Shown here one piece after another: positions 1-6,117 of a stretch of 6,222 nt of DNA. A program made the position numbers and the translations under genes. Every line of letters begins with the position of its first letter. Positions within the stretch are counted from its first letter, which is position 1. The notes beneath the pieces were generated by a model, which saw only the letters and a list, made by a program, of their open reading frames with translations, was not told where the DNA came from and did no database searches. This DNA is from an uncultured Sphingomonadaceae bacterium (GTDB taxonomy: Bacteria; Pseudomonadota; Alphaproteobacteria; Sphingomonadales; Sphingomonadaceae): positions 1 to 6,222 of the forward strand of contig CAKZSF010000361.1 of NCBI GenBank assembly GCA_937920575.1, given 5' to 3'.

Positions 1-830
1 TCCATCGGGTCGTCTGCGATCAGCGGTTCGCGATCCGCGACGCCTTCGATCCGTTCGAACTGGTTGCGGCCAATGCCGCTGCGCATCAGCACTTGGCGTG
101 TGCTTTCTGCGCGTCCGGCGGATAGTGCCCAGTTGTTGCCCTTGCGGCCGTTCGTCCAGGGCAGCGCATCGGTGTGACCGCGCACGATCAGCTGGCGGCC
201 TTCGGGCTGTACGGCTTGCGCGATAATCGCGACCACTTCCTGCGCCTCGGCGGTCATCATGGTCGAGCCGAGATGGAACATGGAGAAGTCCGCATCATCG
301 ACCAGATCAATCCGCACGCCTTGCGGGTCGCGCACCACGCGCACCTGTTTGGAGAGGCGTTTCAGGCGCTCTTTCAGTGCGAGTTTTTCTTCGATCCGCT
401 TGGCGATATCCTGCTGGCGTTTGGCGCGTTTGTGAATGTCCGCGCCGCCTTCCTTCGGGCCGCCGGTTGTGTCGCGCGGGATAGTGAGCGACTGGGTGCC
501 GGTCTGCCCAGCGCGGTTGGGGTAATTGTCGACATCAGTGATGGAGCTGCCGCCCAACATGCCGTTCGAACCCGCGCTTTCATTGCGCAGTTTCACCAGT
601 GTTGGTGTGAAGTAATCGGCCAATCCCTTGCGCTGTTTTTCGGTGGTTGCACCCAACAGCCACAGCAGTAGGAAGAACGCCATCATCGCGGTGACGAAAT
701 CGGCATAAGCGACTTTCCACGCGCCGCCATGATGGCCGCCGCCGCCCTCGATGGTGATCTTCTTGACAATAATCGGCGCGAGCGCCTCTGCGGGTGCTGC
801 ACCTTCGCCGGATTGAGTCGGGTCGGCCAT
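1..830 (-). CDS. motB: Flagellar stator protein MotB, C-terminus cut by window edge
   Basis: MotB is the peptidoglycan-anchored half of the MotA4-5:MotB2 stator channel in the inner membrane. 276 residues are visible and the C-terminus runs off the left edge, so only a few dozen residues are probably missing. Visible features in order: a cytoplasmic tail with a Gly/His-rich patch (GGGGHHGG, residues 29-36); one membrane segment (about 40-60) carrying YADFVTAMMAFF, in which Asp44 aligns with the essential proton-binding Asp32 of E. coli MotB; a plug-like amphipathic stretch, TEKQRKGLADYFTP (63-76); a Gly/Ser/Thr-rich periplasmic linker (about 80-135); and an OmpA-like peptidoglycan-binding domain from about 163, with RGHTDALPW (217-225) and NWALSAGRA (233-241). 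Asp221 and Arg240 match the Asp/Arg pair that binds diaminopimelate in OmpA-like domains. The ATG lies one base past the motA stop (TAGCATG), with only a weak upstream GGGG, so translation is probably coupled to motA. Proton rather than sodium drive is likely but is inferred. Confidence 0.97.
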   Translation of the reverse strand, partial: MADPTQSGEGAAPAEALAPIIVKKITIEGGGGHHGGAWKVAYADFVTAMMAFFLLLWLLGATTEKQRKGLADYFTPTLVKLRNESAGSNGMLGGSSITDVDNYPNRAGQTGTQSLTIPRDTTGGPKEGGADIHKRAKRQQDIAKRIEEKLALKERLKRLSKQVRVVRDPQGVRIDLVDDADFSMFHLGSTMMTAEAQEVVAIIAQAVQPEGRQLIVRGHTDALPWTNGRKGNNWALSAGRAESTRQVLMRSGIGRNQFERIEGVADREPLIADDPM

Positions 831-831
831 G

Positions 832-1695
832 CTATTTGCCCCGCAGCGTGTCGAGCAAATCGGTTAGCTTTGGGCGATGCGCAGGCGGCAAACCGCTGCG
901 TGCGGCCTCCACCACCAGCGGCTGCGGATAGCCGTGCAATGAGGCGATGATGACTTGCTTGATCGAGTGGAAGATTTGCCCGTCATGCGCGTTGATCTGG
1001 TTTACTCTGGAGGTCATCGGCCCGACAAAGCCATAGGCGAGCAGCACGCCCAGAAACGTACCGACGAGCGCGCCGCCAATCATTCCGCCCAGCACCGCCG
1101 GGGGTTGGTCAATCGATCCCATCGTCTTGATCACACCCAGAACGGCGGCGACAATACCCAGCGCAGGCAGGCCATCGGCGAGGCCCTGCATCGCGTGGGC
1201 GGGTTCCTCCATTTCATGCATCTGCGTCTTGATTGCGTTGTCCATCACATCCTCGATTGCATGCGTTTGCAGCGAGCCAGAGGAAACGACCATCAGCGTC
1301 AGCGTGTCGCAAATGAGGTTAGTGACGGCGGGATCAGCGAGGAGCTTGGGGTATTCGGCGAAGATCGCGGAGTTCTCTGGCTCTGTCACATGGCTTTCCA
1401 GCGCGACCGGCCCTTCTGTCTTCATCATCTTCATCAGCTTGCTGGCCAGCGCGATCGCATCGATGTGATCTTCGTCTGTGTAATGTGCGCCTTTGAAGAC
1501 TTTGGCGAAGGCGCCGCCGATCAGTTTCAGCTCATGCGTCGTGTTGCCGATAACCAGCCCACCAATCGCCGCTCCGCCAATCATCATCATCTCAAATGGC
1601 AACGCGGTCAGGATCGGCCCCAGCGAGCCGCCCGCAATAACGAAGCCGCCAAACACCATGACGAGCAGGATCACAATTCCGATGGCAGCAAACAT
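832..1695 (-). CDS. motA: Flagellar stator protein MotA
   Basis: MotA is the ring-forming stator subunit that surrounds the MotB dimer in the inner membrane and pushes on rotor protein FliG. The 287 residues compare with 295 in E. coli. Four membrane segments are visible: about 2-20, 33-51, 175-193 and 205-225. A cytoplasmic loop (about 60-170) includes a FAEYPKLLADPAV-like stretch (112-124). Pro177 in GLPALGIVAAVLGVIKTMG and Pro226 in YGFVGPM align with the functionally required Pro173 and Pro222 of E. coli MotA. In the FliG-contacting loop Glu100 matches Glu98, while Lys92 stands where E. coli has Arg90 (alignment from memory). The C-terminal tail is short and basic. The ATG at 1695 puts the hydrophobic first helix at the N-terminus as expected. 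A GGAG lies ten bases upstream, longer than ideal spacing. The gene is separated from flgL by an unusual C-rich 42-base gap and runs directly into motB. Confidence 0.98.
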   Translation of the reverse strand: MFAAIGIVILLVMVFGGFVIAGGSLGPILTALPFEMMMIGGAAIGGLVIGNTTHELKLIGGAFAKVFKGAHYTDEDHIDAIALASKLMKMMKTEGPVALESHVTEPENSAIFAEYPKLLADPAVTNLICDTLTLMVVSSGSLQTHAIEDVMDNAIKTQMHEMEEPAHAMQGLADGLPALGIVAAVLGVIKTMGSIDQPPAVLGGMIGGALVGTFLGVLLAYGFVGPMTSRVNQINAHDGQIFHSIKQVIIASLHGYPQPLVVEAARSGLPPAHRPKLTDLLDTLRGK

Positions 1696-1737
1696 GGGGG
1701 TGGGGCTCCGGGGGCTAGAGGTCTGAGAGGTGCGGGG
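1696..1737 (-). promoter_or_regulatory. C-rich flgL-motA spacer and motA leader
   Basis: This is the only substantial non-coding gap in the window. Read in the mRNA sense it has 26 C, 6 G, 6 A and 4 T in 42 bases, with runs of four or five C at both ends and in between. The plus strand therefore has four runs of four or five G (1696-1700, 1702-1705, 1710-1714, 1734-1737). The only ribosome-binding candidate for motA is GGAG at 1706-1709, ten bases from the ATG. No stem-loop followed by a T run is present, so it is not an intrinsic terminator. A C-rich, G-poor RNA of this kind resembles a Rho loading site, which would allow motAB expression to be uncoupled from flgKL. That role is an inference. 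Confidence 0.35.
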
Positions 1738-2655
1738 TTAGATGCTGTCGAACAGCGAGAGCGAAGAGACGCGCGCGAAGCTGGCCTGCGTGGCCTCCAG
1801 CGCGGTCAGAGTGAGTTGCAATTCGGTGATCGCGGTCGCGAGATCGGTGCCGCCCAGATCATTGGTCTCAGCCGCGCGGGTCTCACTCTGGACGAGCTGA
1901 CGCCCTTGGATGGAATCCACCCATGCGAGCCGCGCGCCGTTGATGGTCTGCCCTTTGGTCAGGCTCTCAAGCGCGTTTTCCAGGCTTGCAATTGCGGTAT
2001 TGGCGGCGGTTGCGGGATCGCCTGCGCTGCCTTGCAAGGCAGTGCTCAGCGCAGCGAGCACCGCGAAAGCGTCGGTGGTGCCGGCACCAACATCAAATTG
2101 CAGGAATTGCGGCCCGGTCAGGCCGCGCGGCACCGTTTGGCCTTGGCCGAGCGACAAGTCTCCGCTGCTCGCCGTGCCGACATAGACGACGCTGCCATCG
2201 GCCGCGACGGCATAGGCGGCATCACTGTTCTCGCCCGCAAACAAAGGCTCGCCGCGTGTGCCGGTGGCGTTGGCGCTGGCCAGAATGCTCTGGCTGAGCG
2301 AGTCGAGTTCCTGCGCGATCAATGTGCGTTGCTCGTCGCTGATTGTGCCGGTTGCGGCCAGTTGAGCCAGCTCCCTTGCACGGATCAGATCGTTGGCGAT
2401 CAGCTCCATCTCATTGGCGGCGAGTTGCAAATCGTTGGATAGCAGCTGCGCGTTCTCACGGTCGACGGCGGCGATTTGCTCGGTGCGGTCCAGCGTGCGC
2501 AAACGTGCAGCAGCAGCGGGATCATCGGATGCGCGCGACAGGCGTTCGCCGGTGGAGATTTGCCGTTGCAAATTCTCGCTATCGGCGCGCAGGCGCGTCA
2601 TTTCGCCCAACGAACGCTGGTAGAATGCGGCAGTGGAGTTGAGAACCGAGCGCAT
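1738..2655 (-). CDS. flgL: Flagellar hook-filament junction protein FlgL (HAP3)
   Basis: FlgL forms the second junction layer between hook and filament, on top of FlgK, and is exported through the flagellar type III system. The 305 residues compare with 317 in E. coli. It shows flagellin-family architecture: an N-terminal helical part beginning MRSVLNSTAAFYQRSL, with the conserved ISTGERLSRASDDPAAA segment (33-49); long helices with regular heptads (about 50-130); a central beta region starting at GEPLFAGENSDAAY (135-148) that matches the LFAG signature of FlgL; and a C-terminal helix, ELQLTLTALEATQASFARV, ending SLSLFDSI. No signal peptide is present, as expected for this export route. A GAGGTGA motif five to seven bases before the ATG gives a good ribosome-binding site and overlaps the flgK stop. 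FlgL rather than flagellin is chosen because of the LFAG region, the end sequence and the position next to flgK. Confidence 0.96.
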   Translation of the reverse strand: MRSVLNSTAAFYQRSLGEMTRLRADSENLQRQISTGERLSRASDDPAAAARLRTLDRTEQIAAVDRENAQLLSNDLQLAANEMELIANDLIRARELAQLAATGTISDEQRTLIAQELDSLSQSILASANATGTRGEPLFAGENSDAAYAVAADGSVVYVGTASSGDLSLGQGQTVPRGLTGPQFLQFDVGAGTTDAFAVLAALSTALQGSAGDPATAANTAIASLENALESLTKGQTINGARLAWVDSIQGRQLVQSETRAAETNDLGGTDLATAITELQLTLTALEATQASFARVSSLSLFDSI

Positions 2656-2659
2656 CAGA

Positions 2660-2667
2660 TCACCTCA
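2660..2667 (-). promoter_or_regulatory. flgL ribosome-binding site overlapping flgK stop
   Basis: On the minus strand the sequence TGAGGTGA contains a GAGG core seven bases before the flgL ATG, and its last TGA is the flgK stop codon. Ribosomes ending flgK thus sit on the flgL start region, which favours coupled and balanced production of the two junction proteins. Confidence 0.7.
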
Positions 2668-3997
2668 GGCTCAGCACAGTATCAAAGATTTCGCTGGCGA
2701 CTTGAATCACGCGGCCAGAGGCTTGAAACGCCTGCTGATACCGCACCAGGTCGGCAGCCTCCTGATCCAGATCGACGCCGGTCTGGCTGGTCAACGCAAT
2801 CTCTGCACCCGCAGCGATCGCGCCGAGCGCGTCGCGGTTGATGCTGCGACCTTGCACCGCGCTGGAAAGGTTGAACAGGATGGAGTTCGCCTCATCCGCC
2901 GGGCCATTATTCGCCAGCGTTGCGCGCATTGCGGCGAGGTTTCCGATGTCGAGGCTGTTTGCAGGCGCTCCGGCCGATGCGGTGGCGAGAGCGCGGGGGT
3001 CGCTGGTGATCAGCGCAATGTCTGTGATCGAACTGCCTGTCAGCAGGGCCGAGCCGGGAATGCCATCCTGATCCACGCCCGCTGCTTGGGCCGTGTTGAC
3101 TGTGGAGACGATGTTGACTGCGAGTTGATCAAGCTCGGTGCGCAGATTGAACTGCGAAACGCCTGCCTCGCTGGTGCCTGCCAGACTGCCGCCGGTCAGC
3201 GTCGTTGCCGTGCCGCCGACTGTGAAGGCGAAAGACCCATCGGCGTTCTCGGTGCTGGCAAAGACGGCCGATTGATTGCCGGCAACCAGCGGCGCCCCGC
3301 TGGCATCGCCTATCGACACGGTCACGCGGCCAAAACTGTCGAATTGCGCCTGAATATCAGCATGGTCTGACAAGTCTGCGAGCAACGCATCGCGCTGATC
3401 AAACAGCACAGCGGCTTCACCGCTGCCCGCTTGCGCACGCGTGAGGGCATCATTGGTGAGCGCCAATTGCTCGGCGGCGAGATTGATTTGGTTGACTGAG
3501 TTGCCGACGTTAAAGCGCAGCTCGTCATAGGCTGCATTCAGTCCCTGATCCGCGACGCCAAATGTTTGCGCCAGATTGCCCAGCGATTGCAGCGCCTGCG
3601 CGCGGAGCGACGCGTTGAGCGGATCACCCGCCAGCTCGGCCAGCGAGGCTTCGAATGCGACTATGCCGTTGAACAACCCCGATTGCTCGATAATTGTTTC
3701 GGCATTGGTCAGGCCTTGCAGTTCGGCCGACGCGCGCGCGAGATTGGCCCCGGTGCGGCGCACTTCGGATGCCAGAAACGGGCTGTCGCTGCGGGTGATC
3801 CGGTTCACGGTAACGCCCGCCAGCGCGCTGCTGGCATAATTGCCAATGGTTGCTGCAGAGGCGAGCTCATTCATGCTCACGCCGCGCCGGCTGTATTCCG
3901 GATTGTTGGCGTTGGCGATGTTCTGCGCGGTCACGTCCAGTGCGCGCCGCGCCGCCATTGCGCCGCTCTTGCCGATCAGGATTAGATTGTCAGCCAT
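2660..3997 (-). CDS. flgK: Flagellar hook-associated protein FlgK (HAP1), compact form
   Basis: FlgK is the first junction protein laid on the finished hook and is exported by the flagellar type III apparatus without a cleaved signal. The N-terminal D0 region carries the rod/hook-family signature ARRALDVTAQNIANANNPEYSRR (residues 16-38). FlgK-specific segments follow: helical DPLNASLRAQALQSL (125-139), VLFDQRDALLADLSD (197-211), GGSLAG (269-274), and VNTAQAAGVDQDG (300-312). The C-terminal helix DQEAADLVRYQQAFQASGRV (411-430) ends IFDTVLSLR. At 445 residues it is about 100 shorter than the 547-residue E. coli protein, so the variable outer domain is probably reduced; both conserved ends are intact. 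GTG at 4000 is directly followed by ATG at 3997. I prefer ATG because GGAGG lies six bases before it but only three before the GTG. The start overlaps the end of flgJ by eight bases. Confidence 0.96.
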   Translation of the reverse strand: MADNLILIGKSGAMAARRALDVTAQNIANANNPEYSRRGVSMNELASAATIGNYASSALAGVTVNRITRSDSPFLASEVRRTGANLARASAELQGLTNAETIIEQSGLFNGIVAFEASLAELAGDPLNASLRAQALQSLGNLAQTFGVADQGLNAAYDELRFNVGNSVNQINLAAEQLALTNDALTRAQAGSGEAAVLFDQRDALLADLSDHADIQAQFDSFGRVTVSIGDASGAPLVAGNQSAVFASTENADGSFAFTVGGTATTLTGGSLAGTSEAGVSQFNLRTELDQLAVNIVSTVNTAQAAGVDQDGIPGSALLTGSSITDIALITSDPRALATASAGAPANSLDIGNLAAMRATLANNGPADEANSILFNLSSAVQGRSINRDALGAIAAGAEIALTSQTGVDLDQEAADLVRYQQAFQASGRVIQVASEIFDTVLSLR

Positions 3998-4325
3998 CAC
4001 GCGCCTCCGCTTGGGTTGCAGCGGGTGTTGGCGTCAGATGCGCGGACAGTTGGCGTTCGATTGCTTCGGCAATGCCAAAGGCTCCGCGTTGCGCGGAGAT
4101 CTCGGCGATCTTGCCATCGAACATCGCCTGAAACTGTTTCAGACCCGGCCCGTCAAAGATCTTCTCCCCGCCGAAATCGGTCGCGCGGGCGCTGGAGAGA
4201 AGCTGGCGCAGGAAAATCGCCTCAAACGCTTGCGCGGCTTTCTTCAGATCGCCCGATTGCGCGGCCTCCTGCGCCGTGTTGCTCGGCGCGAGGGGGGCAG
4301 TTGTGGGCGTGATGTTCGAAATCAT
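3990..4325 (-). CDS. flgJ: Single-domain FlgJ/CheL-type rod-binding protein
   Basis: This 111-residue protein matches the N-terminal rod-binding (rod-capping) half of FlgJ. Key stretch: LKKAAQAFEAIFLRQLLSSAR (27-47), the family signature around QAFEAIFL, then GLKQFQAMFDGKIAEISAQRGAFGIAEAIERQL (61-93), which matches the conserved end of the domain. The muramidase domain present in E. coli FlgJ (313 residues) is absent: the reading frame ends in an ordinary TGA followed by a well-formed flgK start, so this is a natural short form rather than a truncation. Such single-domain proteins are usual in alphaproteobacteria, where Caulobacter calls one CheL. A separate wall-cutting enzyme would be needed for rod penetration. 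The start overlaps the flgI stop (ATGA), with no strong ribosome-binding site, indicating translational coupling to flgI. A Pro/Thr/Ala-rich tail (98-111) looks disordered. Confidence 0.92.
   Translation of the reverse strand: MISNITPTTAPLAPSNTAQEAAQSGDLKKAAQAFEAIFLRQLLSSARATDFGGEKIFDGPGLKQFQAMFDGKIAEISAQRGAFGIAEAIERQLSAHLTPTPAATQAEARDG
4004..4008 (-). promoter_or_regulatory. flgK ribosome-binding site inside flgJ
   Basis: A perfect GGAGG on the minus strand, embedded in the last codons of flgJ, sits six bases before the flgK ATG at 3997 and three before the adjacent GTG at 4000. The spacing decides in favour of the ATG start. Confidence 0.75.
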
Positions 4326-5419
4326 ATCACCACCATCTCGGCGCGCAGCGCGCCCGCCTGCTTCAGCGATTCCAGAATGACCACGAGATCCGATGCGCCG
4401 ACGCCCAGCATGTTGAGCGCGTCGACAATCTCGGCCAGTGACGCGCCGCCTTTCATCAGAGTGACACGATCTTCGCGTTCCTCGACCGATATGGTGCTGG
4501 CTTGTTCGACAGCGGTTTGGCCATTGGCGAAGGGCGCTGGTTGGACAATGCGCGGGCTCTCATCGATCCGCACCACCAGCTTGCCATGGCTGACGGCGGC
4601 GGGCGAGAGGCGCACCGCGCTGTTGATCACAACTGTGCCCGTGCGGCTGTTGACGATAACTTTGGCGGCGCTTTCTGCCGGAGAGATTTGCAGCATTTCT
4701 ATCGCAGCCATCATATTGGCGCGCGCGTTGGAGCCGAAGGGCATGGCGATGGAGATCGTCACCCCGTCCTCGATCCGCGCGGTGCCGGGATAGTCGCGGT
4801 TGATCGCATCGCGCACGCGCTGTGCGGTCAGAAAGTCTGCGCGGTGCAAGTTAACTCGCAGCTCGTTGGATTGGTCAAAGCCGGTGGCGACGCCGCGCTC
4901 CACGGTTGCCCCGTCAGCGATCCTGCCCACGGTTGGCACATTGACAGTCAGCTGAGAGCCGTCGCGCGCCGAAACGCCCAGACCGCCCACCGCGACGCTG
5001 CCTTGCGCCATGGCATAGACTTGCCCGTCGGCGCCCACCAGCGGGGTCATAATCAACGCGCCACCGCGCAGGCTCTTGGCCTTGCCCAGTGTGGACACGG
5101 TGATGTCGATCGTTTGGCCGGGCTTGGAAAAGGCGGGCAATTGCGCGGTCACCATCACGGCGGCGGCGTTTTTCAGACCGGGCGAGACTCCGGGCGGCAA
5201 ATTGACGCCCAGCCTGCCGGTCACGCCTTTCATCGCTTGAGTGAGATATTCCAGATTGTCATCGCCAGTACCGGGCAGGCCCACCACAACGCCATAGCCG
5301 GTCAGCTGGTTGGTGCGCACGCCTTGGAAGCTGCCAAGATCGCGCACGCGTTCAGCCGCTGCGACGCTGGGCCACAGGCTGGTGAGAAACAACGCCAGGA
5401 TGAGGATGAGACGGGTCAT
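4322..5419 (-). CDS. flgI: Flagellar P-ring protein FlgI
   Basis: FlgI is exported by Sec to the periplasm and assembles into the P ring, the bushing around the distal rod in the peptidoglycan layer. From the ATG at 5419 the protein has 365 residues, the same length as in E. coli. It begins with a typical signal peptide, MTRLILILALFLTSLWPSVAAA, with probable cleavage after Ala22 and mature start ERVRDLGSFQGVR. Family hallmarks follow: NQLTGYGVVVGLPGTGDD (37-54), TIDITVSTLGKAKSLRGG (103-120), LIMTPLVGADGQVYAMAQG (122-140), VVINSAVRLSPAAVSHGKL (263-281) and a C-terminal LGVGASDLVVILESLKQAGA (338-357). The reading frame is open a further 61 codons upstream, but that part overlaps flgH, has no signal-like features and is not homologous in style. 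The chosen ATG has GAGGAG seven bases upstream. The stop overlaps the flgJ start by four bases. Confidence 0.98.
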   Translation of the reverse strand: MTRLILILALFLTSLWPSVAAAERVRDLGSFQGVRTNQLTGYGVVVGLPGTGDDNLEYLTQAMKGVTGRLGVNLPPGVSPGLKNAAAVMVTAQLPAFSKPGQTIDITVSTLGKAKSLRGGALIMTPLVGADGQVYAMAQGSVAVGGLGVSARDGSQLTVNVPTVGRIADGATVERGVATGFDQSNELRVNLHRADFLTAQRVRDAINRDYPGTARIEDGVTISIAMPFGSNARANMMAAIEMLQISPAESAAKVIVNSRTGTVVINSAVRLSPAAVSHGKLVVRIDESPRIVQPAPFANGQTAVEQASTISVEEREDRVTLMKGGASLAEIVDALNMLGVGASDLVVILESLKQAGALRAEMVVI

Positions 5420-5426
5420 GTCGTTA

Positions 5427-5432
5427 CTCCTC
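5427..5432 (-). promoter_or_regulatory. flgI ribosome-binding site overlapping flgH stop
   Basis: GAGGAG on the minus strand lies seven bases before the flgI ATG and shares bases with the flgH TGA stop. It is the strongest ribosome-binding site in the window together with that of flgK, and it rules against the long upstream-extended version of flgI. Confidence 0.75.
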
Positions 5433-6096
5433 AAAACGGGCTGATTGCGCTGAAGAAGCGAGACAGCCAACCCGGACGGCTCGATTGCTGGATCGCGCCT
5501 TTGCCAGTGTAGATCATCTTCGCATCGGCGATTTGGGTCGACAGGACGCGGTTGTCCGCATCCACATCGGCCAGCCGCAGGATCCCCGCGAACTGCACCC
5601 ATTCATCGCCCTGGCTTAGCTTCATTTGCTTTTCCCCGATGATCAGCGCCGTGCCGTTGCCGCGTATTTCGGCAATTGTGACCGCGATTGATCCGCTCAA
5701 CTGGCTGCGTTGGGCAGCATTGCCCTGACCATTGAACGACCCTTGCGCGCTGGCATTAAGGGCGCCCGGGTTGAGAAACCCGAGCGGGCCACTGGTGGGC
5801 GGTGTGATTCCGGCAGAACCCTGACGGTTGGTGGCACCGCTCGCGCTCTTCGACGAGTTTACGTTCTCGACCAGCAACACAGTGACAACATCGCCCACGC
5901 TGCGTGCGCGGTTGCCTTCATGCAGCGCGGCATAGCCATGACTGGCTTGAAAGATTGCGCCGTTGGTCGGCTGAAGAACTGCCGGCTTTGGCGCCGGGGG
6001 CAAGGCAGCTTGAAACCCGGTCGTGGGCCCTTTGCCTTCCAGCCCGCAAGCGGCAAGCGCAAGGGGTAGAGCGGCGATAGAGAGGATACGTTTCAT
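5431..6096 (-). CDS. flgH: Flagellar L-ring lipoprotein FlgH
   Basis: FlgH forms the L ring, the outer-membrane bushing around the distal rod. From the ATG at 6096 it has 221 residues (E. coli 232). The N-terminus MKRILSIAALPLALAAC is a lipoprotein signal with lipobox L-A-A-C, so Cys17 should be lipidated after signal peptidase II cleavage. A Pro/Ala-rich linker (about 20-50) follows. The L-ring domain then shows NRARSVGDVVTVLLVENVNSSK (62-83), LSGSIAVTIAEIRGNG (133-148), IIGEKQMKLSQGDEWVQFAG (152-171), LRLADVDADNRVLSTQIADAKMIYTGKG (173-200) and the family ending RPGWLSRFF (207-215). An in-frame GTG at 6114 would add six residues (MKANTA); neither start has a clear ribosome-binding site. ATG is preferred because it gives the normal short, basic signal n-region. 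The gene follows flgG with no flgA in between. Confidence 0.96.
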   Translation of the reverse strand: MKRILSIAALPLALAACGLEGKGPTTGFQAALPPAPKPAVLQPTNGAIFQASHGYAALHEGNRARSVGDVVTVLLVENVNSSKSASGATNRQGSAGITPPTSGPLGFLNPGALNASAQGSFNGQGNAAQRSQLSGSIAVTIAEIRGNGTALIIGEKQMKLSQGDEWVQFAGILRLADVDADNRVLSTQIADAKMIYTGKGAIQQSSRPGWLSRFFSAISPF

Positions 6097-6117
6097 GGCG
6101 GTGTTCGCTTTCACGGG

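Noticed and set aside
955..2442. Plus-strand open frame of 495 codons antisense to motA and flgL, also crossing the spacer
   Set aside because: It lies opposite two well-conserved genes in a GC-rich genome. Its protein is rich in Arg, Gln and His with no recognisable domain, and there is no good ribosome-binding site. It is open because motA and flgL happen to share a frame whose codon use avoids antisense stops.
3840..4793. Plus-strand open frame of 317 codons across flgK, flgJ and flgI
   Set aside because: It is antisense to three confidently assigned genes, has a Ser/Arg/Ala-rich sequence without family features, and the start lacks context.
4932..4948. Plus-strand TTGGCACATTGACAG resembling a sigma-54 -24 element
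   Set aside because: The required GC at -12 with correct spacing (TGGCAC-N5-TTGC) is missing, the orientation is against the genes, and it is inside flgI.
4502..5512. Plus-strand open frame of 336 codons opposite flgI
   Set aside because: It is a shadow of flgI codon bias, with low-complexity His/Gly/Ala-rich translation and no domain or signal.
5420..5602. 61-codon N-terminal extension of flgI
   Set aside because: It overlaps flgH out of frame, would bury the signal peptide inside the protein, and the ATG at 5419 has an excellent ribosome-binding site.
5767..5782. Six-base stem CGGGTT/AACCCG with a four-base loop inside flgH
   Set aside because: It is short, lies within conserved reading frame without a following T run, and such stems are expected by chance in GC-rich DNA. 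It is not a terminator.
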